This document shows, one piece after another, positions 24,270 through 35,600 of a DNA stretch of 64,000 nt. The position numbers and the translations under genes were made by a program. Within the stretch, counting starts at the first letter, position 1. Each line of letters starts with the position of its first letter. A model generated the notes under the pieces. That model saw only the letters and a program-made list of their open reading frames with translations. It did not search any database and was not told where the DNA came from. This DNA comes from Trileptium ribeirensis. Taxonomy: Eukaryota > Nematoda > Enoplea > Enoplida > Thoracostomopsidae. Location: assembly GCA_030248225.1 (NCBI GenBank), contig JASANE010018377.1, positions 19,351 to 83,350 on the forward strand, read 5' to 3'.

Positions 24270-24755
24270 CGCAAACGAAAGGCGGAATTGCCAATCCCGC
24301 AATTTGAAACGGAGAGCCGGAAGTCGATCCATGAATTCAACGGTAAACGGATTCAAACATGGGGCGCTCCGACGCAGAGCCGGAAGTCGATCCATGAATT
24401 CATCGGTAAACGGGCGCAAACATGGGGCACTCCGACGGAGAGCAGGAAGTCGATCCATGAATTCAACGGTAAACGAATTCAAACATGGGGCGCTCCGACG
24501 CAGAGCCGGAAGTCGATCCATGAATTCATCGGTAAACGGACGCAAACATGGGGCACTCCGACGGAGAGCAGGAAGTCGATCCATTAATTCATCGGTAAAC
24601 GGATTCAAACATGGGGTGCTCCGACGGAGAGCCGGAAGTCGATCCATGAATTCATCGGTATACGGACGCAAACATGGGGCACTCCGACGGAGAAACGGAA
24701 GTCGATCCATGAATTCATCGCTAAACGGACGCAAACATGGGCACTCCGACGGTTA
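24270..24755 (+). repeat. 7 x 63-bp minisatellite that keeps frames open
   Basis: The 63-bp unit (21 codons) contains GTCGATCCATGAATTC, with GTCGATCC at 24,323, 24,386, 24,449, 24,512, 24,575, 24,638 and 24,701. Because 63 is a multiple of three, each copy falls in the same frame. A + frame (24,250-24,756, 168 codons, repeating LRRRAGSRSMNSSVNGRKHG) and a - frame (24,198-24,734, 178 codons, repeating EFMDRLPALRRSAPCLRPFT) are both open. A second + frame repeats SRKSIHEFIGKR and is open for about 4.5 units, then meets TAA in the fifth. Two alternating unit variants (GGATTC/GGACGC and GCGCTCC/GCACTCC) show growth by paired units. Which frame, if any, is translated cannot be told from the sequence. 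Confidence 0.92.
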
Positions 24756-27463
24756 ACAGTGTTCGGACAATTGACAACAATAACTTATCATCTCATAAAT
24801 TAACTAGTGTTCAAACCACATCCGCCGTGCTCGAACGGGGAAGTAAGCGACGCAAGAAAGGTGGTAAGGCAGCTTTTAAGCGCAGATTGGTTCGGCAGCC
24901 GTGCGGATGGCAGCGAGCGTGATACAGATCGTGAGCTACTAATTTTCAATTACATTTACACGTAAAGCAAACTTGTTATATAAGAAAACCTGCTTGTATA
25001 AAGCAGTACGTATTGACGTTCTCCGGACACGAAAGCTCGACATTCGTTTGCTCGAACAGATCAAAATATTGTATACTTGTCTGAATAAGACAGGTCCAAA
25101 TCGGCTAGCTTGAACAGAGGATTGGTAACTGCGCGAACACATTACCGTAACCACGTACACCATGTTGCATATACAGATATATGCATACTAACCGCCTCGG
25201 TCGGCAAATTTCCATCTAGCATGAAAATGCAATTTGAATTACTGTCACTTGAAAAACAAAAATAAGAACAAACACAACACAATGAGTGTGGGACCTAGCA
25301 ATGTAATAAAAAGACATATATTAACCACCACACGATATACTACAATTCCCACTTCCGTAAAAAATTGTTGCACCTTAATGATAATTGAAAAAGGAGCAAC
25401 GGGATCGGATGAGGCGCAAAGTGAACAGATATTAGATCGGATCGAATCAACCCCAATGTGAAAATAATCTGGGGGTTGTATGAACGACTCTTTCTAATCG
25501 TATTATCGATCCTACTAGTTATATATTAAAGATGTAGCATCTCAAATAGTAATGTTGCTTTAACAAAAACTGTTCGCATAAAAACTCACAGTTCTGCTTT
25601 ATTCACAAGGGCGTGATTAATCAGTATAATGGCTATTATCGAAAGTAAATTCTCTTCCGAATTCTTCGTGGCATGCATAATCAGCAATAATTATTGTATC
25701 TATTGTTAATTTATCTGAATTGTTATTTTAGTAACAAATTATAGAGTGTAACAATATATTTGGGTGTATATATTGTTGCATTGGATATTTTGTCTAATTG
25801 AAAGCTTTTGCGAAAAATTTTAAGTTGGATCGAATTTGTTAGAGATGGATCGACTCTTCCGGGGATAGTCCATTTAAATGCAGACTGTTTTAAATCAAAA
25901 TGATAAGTCAAAACAGATCGGATTTGATACGCCAAACCAAAAAGACTTTCAATTTTCGCCATGCTTGTGGGTACATCCTATAACAAGAATGTACACATTT
26001 GTTCCCACATAATATATATCTGATTCAGTGGTTTCCGAAATTGCGGTGCAATTAGAAATCTATGGCTTCGGCAGGAATTAAAAGTTGCAATTTCAATAAA
26101 TATGTTTGGTGTTATGCAAAGACTTTTATATTTACACTGAATAAGGTTACGTTGATATAGTGCTGTAAAGGAAACAGTATAGTCGGTTTGAACATCGAAT
26201 TAAGATTGAATGAAGTGGGTTCGGAAGTGATATAAACCAGACGATCAATGTGACTTTACTGGCGGAAGGAAATGCATGTTATGCCACTCTCGATATACTG
26301 AATCTAAGCTTAGATTAGCCCAATATTTTCATTTTACATAATGATTAGACTACTATCTAAGCATAGCTTCCTCGTGCCTCCCCCGTTTAGCATGAAAACT
26401 TTTCCAATAGAATATTAGCGTAATGTTTTGTTTCTAAATACCTAAGGCTGAGCCTTAGCCTGAGACTAAGTCGTGGCTAAGCCTAGGCTAATGAAAAATG
26501 TAAGGTTAATTGGGTTCACCCTGCCCTTTGGTACTCATGTCAAGTTTCCACGATAGTTATGGTAAAATATCTAAATTGCAGTCATAGAAACAAATTGGTT
26601 GATTCGGTTGTTTGGAAAATATGGAATGTCACATAAACGATTTGATTAATACTTTTGCTGATAAATATTGAATTGTAGTGATAATGAGTTGTTTAATACG
26701 TATGCTTGTAAAATATTTTTTACTAGTTGATTAATACTCCTCCTTGCAAGATATTGAATTACAGTCTTACAAATGAGCTGATTAAAATTCCTGATTGTAA
26801 AATATCGATTACATTCACATGTGGGGTAACTGTAGTCACACGTTGATTTAACCAGTAAAGGAAGGGCACAAAACAACCAATATAACAAGGTGCACTAGAG
26901 AGCCACAACGCTTATGAATAGTATTGCGGCGTTGCTTAGCAGATGAGACAACGCCTGCCGAGAATGTAACATGCAGCTAAATAAAGCTGAGCGCACTGAT
27001 CGTACTGAACGAACTAAAACGCTGACTTGAACATGCCTCAGTTTATATCGACAAATCGTCACATTGTGCAAACCAGCTTTATTTGATTTACATAAAATTT
27101 AATATTTTCATTCATTACATCACCCGTTTGCTAGAGCCGGACCCGATGTATTGCGCTTTTGGATATCTTATCATTCAATTATAAACGAACTGATTTGACA
27201 TGTTTTGTGTTCATTAACCATTTTCGTTGCAAAGCGCCGCATGATATGTTGGGTGCATATGTGTTTGCTTGTGTACTGGCCGTCGTATCGGAATATGTCG
27301 TTGATTGGGACAACTTTAGTAAAGAAAAATTGTACAGCTGTGTGTTTTCTGTTTGTTCGCGATTGTTCAACACTCTTGTTGTTGTTGCCTTCCCTGTAGC
27401 AGGCCGTATTGGATAACCGAGAAATTTAGCCATAATCCTTGTAGATATAGATGTTTGTCGTCA
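24756..27463. other. No gene recognised; degenerate repeats near 26.7 kb
   Basis: Short unrecognised frames only. At 26,640-26,820 three or four degenerate units of about 55-60 bp share TGATTAATA and TTG(C/T)AA(A/G)ATATTGAATTACAG-like parts. A minus-strand frame at 26,646-26,888 begins with a hydrophobic stretch but lies over that array, so it is not called. 26,940-27,030 contains AATAAA and a GAACGAACT-like string, and could be LTR material, unproven. Confidence 0.4.
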
Positions 27464-29640
27464 CTACTTACACAGTGAGTTCGCATTATCTTTGAGCAGT
27501 TTAACTTGGTTCTCGATTTGGAGCACGGAAAGGGAGTGGTCGAGAAACGCTGGATTGCATCGGTCGATGGCGATATTCTTTATTACAGTGTCAGCATTGA
27601 TCGTAATTGTTTTATCGTCATTGGCTATAACATTGTATTGACCGGAATAACGTTGCTGCAAAATATAATATTTGTCATTACGAATCCATACACAATCAGC
27701 CGTCATCAGGTCTTTTGGAACGAATGATGTAGTTGATGGGTCCAAAACAGTAATTTGGGAACTTGCTTTTTCTTTTTTTCTTTAAAAAACATGCATACAA
27801 TGCGTATTGACATCGTTGACCTTCGAATTCGTTGGTGCCGAAAACTGGTGTGACGGGCGACTGAACTGTTGTATGCTAATTGTGCTGGGCTATAATATTT
27901 TTTGATCTACACATGACCAGTGGAAGCGAGTGATGTCAAGGTCGGTTTTCGGTATTGGCTGTGACTGCAGCTTTGAAGCAGTGACGGAATCACTCGAGTG
28001 CGCCATTGAACGCTGGATAGCATGCATTGTGCTTTTGCGATTGATGCTAAGTTGTTGCGAAAGGTAACTCCAAATCGAACTTTCGAATTGCGATTCACGA
28101 TCGGAGATGATCAATGGAGGAATTCCAAAATGTCCTACCCATCCTTGCAGGAACGCGTTTGTTTCTGAAGCAGTCGTAATATCGGCCACCTGAATCGCTT
28201 CGGCTCGGTGAATCGAACGATAACGGAGACGATGTATCATGGCGGAAAAGGGCCTACGAAGTCGATGACACCAAAGCAAAGGCGTGACGCCTTGGGAACT
28301 GCTAGTTTTGTGTATCGTGGGATTTTTGACGTTTGACACAATTAGCACTGCTTGACTCATTCTGCTAGGCCACGCTTGATTGCCTGCCAGATAAATCGTT
28401 CAGTCATCACGCGTGGCGTGTTTATGTCACTGAGGTACGAAAACTGTGAACTTCTTTGAACAATTGTGTACACATTGGCTTTGGTATAAAGGGACATAAT
28501 TGTTCTCAGGAGGCGTAGCACAAAATTGTTGAATCGCCACCCCAATATTTTGTAAAGAGGACGCGCTGTTTCAGAAAATAACTGGTCAAGTACAACGTTA
28601 TTAGCTTGCTCTTTCCCTAAATCACGATCTAACTGTACCGTTATCGCCGCTGTTGTTCGTGGGTGAGAATCGGCAACAATGTGTTGTATTGACCGGCGAT
28701 GTGTTTAATTCGACAATTGAATTATGCGATGTACGCCAGCTACCAACTTTGCTGCATAGTTATATTTTTTATGGTGAGAGCACGCACCAGCTGCTTATAA
28801 TTAGTTTTTTGTAACGAAATTGACGAAGGGAAGCTATCAGAAATCAAAAAATTACTAGTTTGTAATCGAATGCTGATTTACGCGGTTACGCATCGGTGAA
28901 ATCGGAGACACATCTCAGCGGTTGTGCTCTACCACTTTTGAGTGAATTCAGGACGACCCTAATCACTTGTGCTGAATAGTCGGCCGTGATGTCCACCTTG
29001 ACTTAACATTCCGAAAACATCAGTGTTACATTCTCTTTTGAAGCTACTTTCAAATCCTCAAACGCTTGTTTTGAAATTTCGTTCAAACGAGTAGCCGCGT
29101 TAGTATTATTCTTTGTATTGCGAATCAGCGAGGTAAGTGAAGCCGACATAACAGGAAAACATCAATCTTTTGTAAAATCTGACGGTGTCAAGAAATGGGT
29201 TGAATGCTTTCAACGTTGTTCTCAGCGAAAACAAATGGTCAGTATTTGAAACCTTGTTCGCTGGCGGCTTGAGACTAGCTTTATATACGTTGACACCGAA
29301 ATAGTTAACAGACACCTTCAAAAGTTCGCGCTTCGTAGGTTTTAGATGCAGGTTGAAACGTAGAAATATTTCTAATGCATTTTGCAAAAGACGAAAATGT
29401 TATTTCTCAGTTCTACTCACTGCAGTAACATCGTCGATGTAGGGTTTCACGAACAGTAGATCCTGCAGCGCAATGTCCATCAAGCGTTGAAAAGTTCGTG
29501 ATGCGCTTCGTAGTCCGAACAGCATTTGTCGAAAAATACCACATGGCATGTCAAATAATCGTGACTAAATTTAACGCTCATCACGACATTACAGCTATAA
29601 GCGCCAACCTAACTTGTTGCCGTATTTGCTGTAATAGTGC
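27464..29640 (-). pseudogene. Ty3/gypsy pol remnant: RT, RNase H, integrase
   Basis: Reading the minus strand from 29,640 downward, the blocks come in gypsy order. Near 29,470-29,545 are FGLRSASRTFQRLMD and then YIDDV near 29,430, the reverse transcriptase active-site box. At 29,387-29,106 are RT thumb and connection segments (LHLKPTKRELLKVSVNYFGV, FYKRLM). Near 28,990-28,900 an ADYSAQVI block resembles the RNase H start. At 28,545-27,890 integrase appears, with TERFIWQAI, GWVGHFGIPPLIISDRESQF and SIWSYLSQQL. The tail at 27,745-27,464 contains FVPKDLMTADCVWIRNDK and QRYSGQYNVI, an integrase C-terminal domain. Stops and frameshifts interrupt most blocks. No flanking LTR was found. It is a dead copy in the opposite orientation to the gag at 31.3 kb. 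Confidence 0.92.
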
Positions 29641-30839
29641 AGGTTTCACAGAATAATGAGTGCAAAAAGTGGGCACTTTTGTGTCTAACAGCCTGCATAG
29701 TTTCCAATTAAACCAGCTTTACAATGGTGTTGTTTGATGTTGACGTTATGTGCTTGATGTCAATACAGCAGCTGCAACGTAATATTCACGAGTGCCGCAC
29801 AAGACAGAGGTCAGCGATTCATAACTAATTCACTAATTTTAGCGGTCTTATAAGTGCACAACATAATTACTTTCGTTATATGAGATCTAGATTGCGGCCA
29901 TTTTACAACTACTAAATTCCTCTTTTGTGTGCACGAAATTTGCTTGTTTACACATTACTTCATGGGTGGACAAAGTGCGTTGCCTGGCTGGGGGAAGTGG
30001 GTTGCAAATGGTTTATTCGGAAAAATGTAGCGGGAGGTACCTAAAATTTTGTGTATTTTCCCCAAATTTTTTCTCATTCGCCTCAATTTTTCCACTTAAA
30101 TTTGTAATTTTTCTTATGATTTTCCGCACATCTTCTGCGCGGGCATGAAGGCGGAAGGATGTTGTCAGATTAAAATTGCCAGTCAGTGTATAGTCACATC
30201 GAATCCATATTATATTACAGAATTTTGTCCAAAGCGTTTTACATAATCAAAGTCCTCAAGTATCTAAAATTTATTTGGTTTTTCTGAAACCATAATAAAT
30301 CTATTCACGTTCTTGTACATAAATTTAGATGTAACTTCAAAGCAGTACTACGAATTTAGCTGAAGAGTTTCATATGTTTGCTCAAAACAGCTTCTAAGAA
30401 TGTTTTTAATAAAATTCTGGTTATGCCAGTAATAATAGTGTTAAATTAATGCCCATACCGAGAAAGGATATCGGTCATCTAGGGACTAGGGTAAAAATCG
30501 ACGCTAATGGGTGAACCGATGTGTAATTAATTAACATTTGCAACATTAACAAATACAATAACCCGTATACGGAAGCCGCAGAGTGTGGTTGTATACACTT
30601 GCCTCGGATGCAATGTGAACACAAATCGGGTTGGAAGTGCAACTCGACATGATAAACTCTCCATGTGGATGCTCGTAAACTATATCTGTGAATTAACATT
30701 ACCTGTGCTATTGGGTTTTAGGCGCATTAGCTATTGTCAGTCAACGGATGATAGGATGGTACTTCAACAGTTAGTTGTAAATAACTGACAACCTAAACTA
30801 ACACCAGTATGTGGCTACTACTACACGTTATTTATAGTC
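29641..30839. other. No gene recognised
   Basis: Nothing supported beyond short frames. A 73-codon frame at 29,927-30,148 is Phe-rich at its end from a T-rich stretch and is not convincing. Confidence 0.4.
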
Positions 30840-30888
30840 TGTTATGGATTTGCTTCTCCAGAACATTTTGGAGTTACATTCGATCTTG

Positions 30889-30963
30889 TTCTGGAAGCTC
30901 CTATGATGTACGAGCACATGCTCACACGTGGAGCGACGGCATCTCGATCCTTCTAGAATGTTC
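30889..30963 (+). promoter_or_regulatory. Heat-shock-element-like modules in the LTR
   Basis: TTCTAGAATGTTC at 30,951-30,963 is a perfect three-unit HSE (TTC-nn-GAA-nn-TTC). TTCTGGAAGCTCC at 30,889-30,901 has two perfect units and one near unit. A CCAGAACATTTTGG string at about 30,858 adds half-sites. An AT-rich TATA-like element follows about 50 bp downstream. Heat-responsive transcription of this element is inferred. Confidence 0.6.
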
Positions 30964-31162
30964 TACGGATTTCGAAGACTGATGTCATGATTATTCTACA
31001 AGATTCTTTGATTATATTTAAAAACGGTTGCTTACCACAACTTGAGTTACTGTTTAGTTAAGCTGAAGTACTGTTTCATTACTTTTCAGTTTACTGTTTC
31101 TTATTGTCTCGATTCAACGGTACTTTTACTGTCTTGTTTACTACGTTTTGTTCACTTACTTC

Positions 31163-31202
31163 TGTTGGTTTTCAATAAACGTTTGTTTTCTGAAAACCAA
31201 CA
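31163..31202 (+). promoter_or_regulatory. Poly(A) signal in the loop of an 11-bp hairpin
   Basis: TGTTGGTTTTC (31,163-31,173) and GAAAACCAACA (31,192-31,202) are perfect inverted repeats. The 18-nt loop opens with AATAAA (31,174-31,179). It sits at the extreme 3' end of the LTR. Confidence 0.8.
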
Positions 31203-31327
31203 CAACGTGGATCTACGCCACTGGGAATAGAACAGAAGCTTTCTGGCGCACTGAGTAGGATCTTGTTCAACACTACGATCGACTGCCACATAGTCAACGG
31301 ATTGATCAAGATCGAAGTCATCGCATC

Positions 31328-31910
31328 ATGGCCGAATTCAAGGACCTGATGGTACTGATGCAGCAACAACTTCAGCAACAACAAGAAATGATGCTGAAGA
31401 TGGACATACAACAGACTGGTGCAGTGAGTAGGATGGAACAAGAAGGGAGCAACAACGGAAGGACGATCAGACAAGATTCGAAAGTATACTTGGAAATATC
31501 ACGTCAGGTACGACTTTAACTTCTACTTCAACGGTCACCTCGGCAACTCCGAACTTCCCTCCTTTTGATTCAACGTCTGAACTTTGGACCAATTATTACG
31601 CTATGTTCCTGCCTGGGCGCTCATTCTGTTGCGGACAATAAGAAAGCCCAAGTATTTCTTACGAACCAATCTGTCACTACGTACAAGCTATTTGTTAATC
31701 TTGCGGCTCAAAAGACCCCTCCTACTGATATCAACGAACTGACTTTTAACGAAATAGTCGCCTTCATGAAAGATCAGTTCGATCCAAAACGTTTCATCGT
31801 CCGGGAACGATTCAAGTTCTGGAGCGATATGCAGCGCAAACCCGGCGAAACAATTCAGGAACTGGCGGCGCGCATTCGCCAAGACGCTGCAACGTGCAAC
31901 TTTGCTTCTA
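31328..31910 (+). pseudogene. Ty3/gypsy gag remnant
   Basis: The frame starts at ATG 31,328 with a Gln-rich, coiled-coil-like N-terminus (MQQQLQQQQEMMLKM). The gag capsid-like domain then follows in shifted frames: PNFPPFDSTSELWTNYYA near 31,550, then GAHSVADNKKAQVFL (about 31,618) on to IVAFMKDQFDPKRFIVRERF and GETIQELAARIRQDAATC, ending near 31,905. The DQFDP(K)-(x)n-RERF-(x)n-ELAARIR order is that of the Retrotrans_gag family. At least two frameshifts occur (near 31,515 and 31,605). The C-terminal part and pol are missing, because the sequence changes at about 31,910 into a dispersed foldback-type repeat. It is the 5' end of a dead element whose LTR lies just upstream. Confidence 0.88.
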
Positions 31911-32210
31911 TTAATGCATCATTCACAGAGAAGTGCGTGCACGAACTGCACACCGTAAGCTATTGTAGCGACCATGTTGTAAGAAAACAATATTGTCGTG
32001 GCATTATGTTGTTGCAAACATAGCGCAATCAATAGCACAAGCTAAAATATTGCTGCTATAATAGCATTGGCTTTTATTGAACCGCCAATAGAAGAATCAA
32101 AAATATTGCAGCTACAATAACATTGGGTTGTGTTGAACAATCGCAAAGCGGTCGAGCTATTGCTGCATCAAAAGCAGCTAGTTGGTATTGTAGCAACAAT
32201 ATAATCCTCG
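31911..32210. repeat. Dispersed foldback-arm repeat interrupting gag
   Basis: From about GCATCATTCACAGAGAAG this stretch matches 54,511 onward (+ strand) and, in reverse, 57,430-57,990. All three share GAAGTGCGTGCACGAA, then ACCATGTT and tandem subrepeats with TATTGCTGC(A/T)ACAATA and CAAGCTA. It replaces the expected continuation of gag, so it is an insertion or a rearranged junction. Confidence 0.75.
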
Positions 32211-32219
32211 CTGAGTTTG

Positions 32220-32645
32220 ATTCTAGTGCCCCCTCCAGTTTGGTATTGGTGCCCCTTCAGTTTGATAGTGGTGCCCCTTCAGTTTAGCAGCGGTATCTCC
32301 CTCCAGTGTGACATTGGTGCCCTCCTCCAGATTGATATTGGTGTTCCCTCCTGATTGATATTGGTGCCCCTCCAGTTTGATATTAGTGCCCTTTCCAGTT
32401 CACTCCAGTCTGATATTGGTGCCCCTCCAGTTTGATATTGGTGCTCCCTCCAGTTTGATAGTAGTGCCCCTTCAGTTTAGCAGCGGTATCTCCCTCCAGT
32501 GTGACATTGGTGCCCTCCTCCAGATTGATATTGGTGTTCCCTCCTGATTGATATTGGTGCCCCTCCAGTTTGATATTAGTGCCCTTTCCAGTTCACTCCA
32601 GTCTGATATTGGTGCCCCTCCAGATTGATATTGGTGTCCATTCCA
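32220..32645. repeat. Minisatellite of 20-25-bp units with a 193-bp higher-order period
   Basis: The core unit is close to AGTTTGATATTGGTGCCCCTCC. The marker AGTTTAGCAGCGGTATC appears at 32,281 and again at 32,474, so a block of about eight units is duplicated with a 193-bp period. The array abuts the foldback-type repeat. No reading frame is preserved across it. Confidence 0.9.
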
Positions 32646-35600
32646 GTATTGTATTACGTGTATTACATTAGGAAACTGTTACGGTGGTGATTTCGTCTTG
32701 GTTGCAATCATAATAACTTTACATTGTTGTCATACATAGCTTTAGTCAGAGTTTGATCGATATCGACAAATTTTAGTACAACAAAAATTAGTTAAAAAGA
32801 TTTGGCATGAGTTTGCGCCAAAAATCTTGATCAAACATTGGTAGCAATACGGTTCAAACCAAGCGAAGACACCATGCAACGATTGACGCACGTAATAATA
32901 TTGATGATGTTTTGACTGGGAATATCCACCTTTAACTAAAATATAAAATATCGGTGTGTGTTGTACAATGCATCTGGATATGCGCTATCTGTGTGTCTAT
33001 CCTGTTGTGCATTGAATAATTTCTTAAATCAATATAATTGCAATAAAATTAATGAGGCAACCTAGTTCAAGTTTTCAACATTGTACATGTAGGACAGAAT
33101 TTTGTTTGAAATAGATCGAGTTGAATATATAAGTTAGTGCACATATAAATGTGTTCATATTTTATTGATATATTAAATACAAAATGTGAGCACTGTAAAA
33201 TATTTTTACAGCAAACCGGCAGGACACACAGCCCGTATCGATATTAAATGTATCAAGAAATTTTACACTGTATGAATGTGACTGCTTATGCAGGGCCGTT
33301 GGATGACTACAGCATTTATGCAGATTTATGTATTTATCTAGAATTTAGCGCAGTAAAAGCACAACGGTAGTTGGGAATAATGGTCTGATAAAGACAGCAA
33401 TGTTGAACGTTACTTACTCGCATATTTTCAATGTACATTCCACATTTGGTTATATATGAACCTTTTGAAATTTAACACCGTCTTTCTCAAGACACTGAAT
33501 GCTGACTTTAAATCAAAAGATGTAGCATTCGAATCGGTTAGGAAACATAGCCTTCGTCCACAATTTATTGCTTACACGTTTTCTTCGTTGAGTTTATATG
33601 TATCTCAGGGCAAAACACTGCAACATAGTTTACGACGTCACTTAATCTCCCAGACACATTATTCAAAAGCAGATATTCTGTCACTTTTAATCTTAATCAC
33701 AAATATATAATTTACATGTTATTGTACATCTGTTGTTTTCGATTAAGAAAATTAGTATATTGTTATTGTCACGAAGAAAGTAAGTAAATATAACCCGCAA
33801 TGTTATTTTTCATAATCATTTTCACGAACGACTAAAACTCCTGGAGTTTATAACATATCGGGTATATAAATGTATAAAAATTTAGAATATCATTTAGATT
33901 TGTGATTTGCAAAATGTGACGCTTTTAATGTCACTTCACTACGCATTTATCTTAATAAAGTTATAGATTAATGTGGTCATGATATTCATGTTGGTAACTG
34001 CATTTATTACGAATCAATACCAGTAAACACGTGAAACAAACAGATATTTAATGAACAAGACATAATATAAGAGAAACTATGATACGCATACATTTCATAG
34101 ATTTTTTATTAATTTTGGCGAGACTGGGCGACTGTACTAGTTTGTTCGAGACTAGCTAAACTCCTTGTTTGTCACGCTGAGTCTAGCTAAGATATAAAAA
34201 TGTACCATAGTAGTCTAGCTAAGTCATTTTGGCCCCAGCGCACACATTTTATCGCAAATGATGCTTAATACATAGATACATTATGTCAAACAATGTTCCA
34301 AAGCGGCGTCCTACCAATCCAGAGTGTGTATTTATTATGTATTACTTTATTATCATTATGTGTTTACTCCCGTCGGCGACTTTTTTCACTTTCAGTAATT
34401 TTGTTATGGGCGTTTGACATATAGGTACATAATATGATTAACACAGCCCTAACGAGAAGATAAATCAAAAAAGTTCTTCCTACCGCATTTGTTCCAATTA
34501 ATACTAAATAAATGGCGAATTTTAACCTCAAGTGAAATGCAGGTTGATCACTATCAGCGGGCAGGACTGTAAGAGCTTAGATGATTACATAACGGGATGC
34601 AGATTGATAATTTGACTCTAAATTGATATGCCTAAAAATCGTTATTCCATCACTGGTAAACTTCACTGCAAAACCTGATATTACAAGTTCCTTCGTATTG
34701 GTATGCCGGTTCGGTAAAATTATATTCCTGAAATCATAAACAATCGGTGACGAATTTTACCATTTAGGTGAACCGCATCGATACCTAATCGGGTGGATTA
34801 TAAGATTTGTCAAAGCTCAATTTTTAATAGAAAGCGCTAATATACGCTAATATAGTAAATGACTTCAGAAGTACCGCTAGTACGCATTTTATTATCATTT
34901 TAATTCGATTATAGTTAATTTTCCCCATGATTTTCAAATATTCAGCTTCGGAACAGTATTTTAACAAGCTGTCAATCTTTGCATTGATGGGTTAGCGATG
35001 GGAATAAAAAATTTTATAACGTGTAGCTGGGTGAGACCTACTTTAAAGCCTACCCTTCGTACAGTCAGTCAGCAGTCGATTAACGTTTAAGCCTGGATTC
35101 CTGATCACAAGCGTTCTCCCAACTATTTATTTAGTTTATAAAGCCACCGTACATAGATATAAGAAATAACACTCAATATATACAAGTCACATAAAAGCTA
35201 CAATACTTACACTAAGCGGGTAAGCACTTCCATGGAGAATAACGAAAACCATATGAAGTTCTTGGTTGAAATTAAGCCCTGAACTCACGGTGCCTTTAAA
35301 TAAATTTTTGAAACCTAATTCTAGGAACATAACTAAGCCGGGATCTCAAATTTTCTTAACCTGTTAAATTTTAATGCAATTGCTGCCAAGGTATTTATGG
35401 ATTCTTGGAATAGTGAAATTGGCTCTCTAACATAATTTATGAAATCCCTAACTAATAACGTCTTTTTATGAAATTTCTAACTTATTACAAAAGTTTAAGG
35501 TTTTCAAGAAAAATTTAACAGAAATGCAGTTACATATCCGCTAATATAAATGTGATAGTTAAGGCTCCCATCAGCTACGCTCAAATGTGATATATTTACA

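Larger units (their letters stand above)
30840..31202 (+). mobile_element. Ty3/gypsy 5' LTR (probable)
   Basis: The segment begins TG (30,840) and ends CA (31,202), immediately upstream of a primer-binding-site-like TGG (31,208) and of a gypsy gag frame at 31,328. It holds promoter-like signals: heat-shock-element-like modules at 30,889-30,901 and 30,951-30,963, an AT-rich TATATTTAA near 31,013, and an AATAAA at 31,174-31,179. No second LTR copy is in the window, so the left boundary is inferred from the TG and the right from the PBS position. Confidence 0.65.

Noticed and set aside
26646..26888. Secreted peptide on the minus strand, hydrophobic N-terminus then Cys-containing segment
   Set aside because: It lies on degenerate tandem repeats and has no cysteine framework or splice support.
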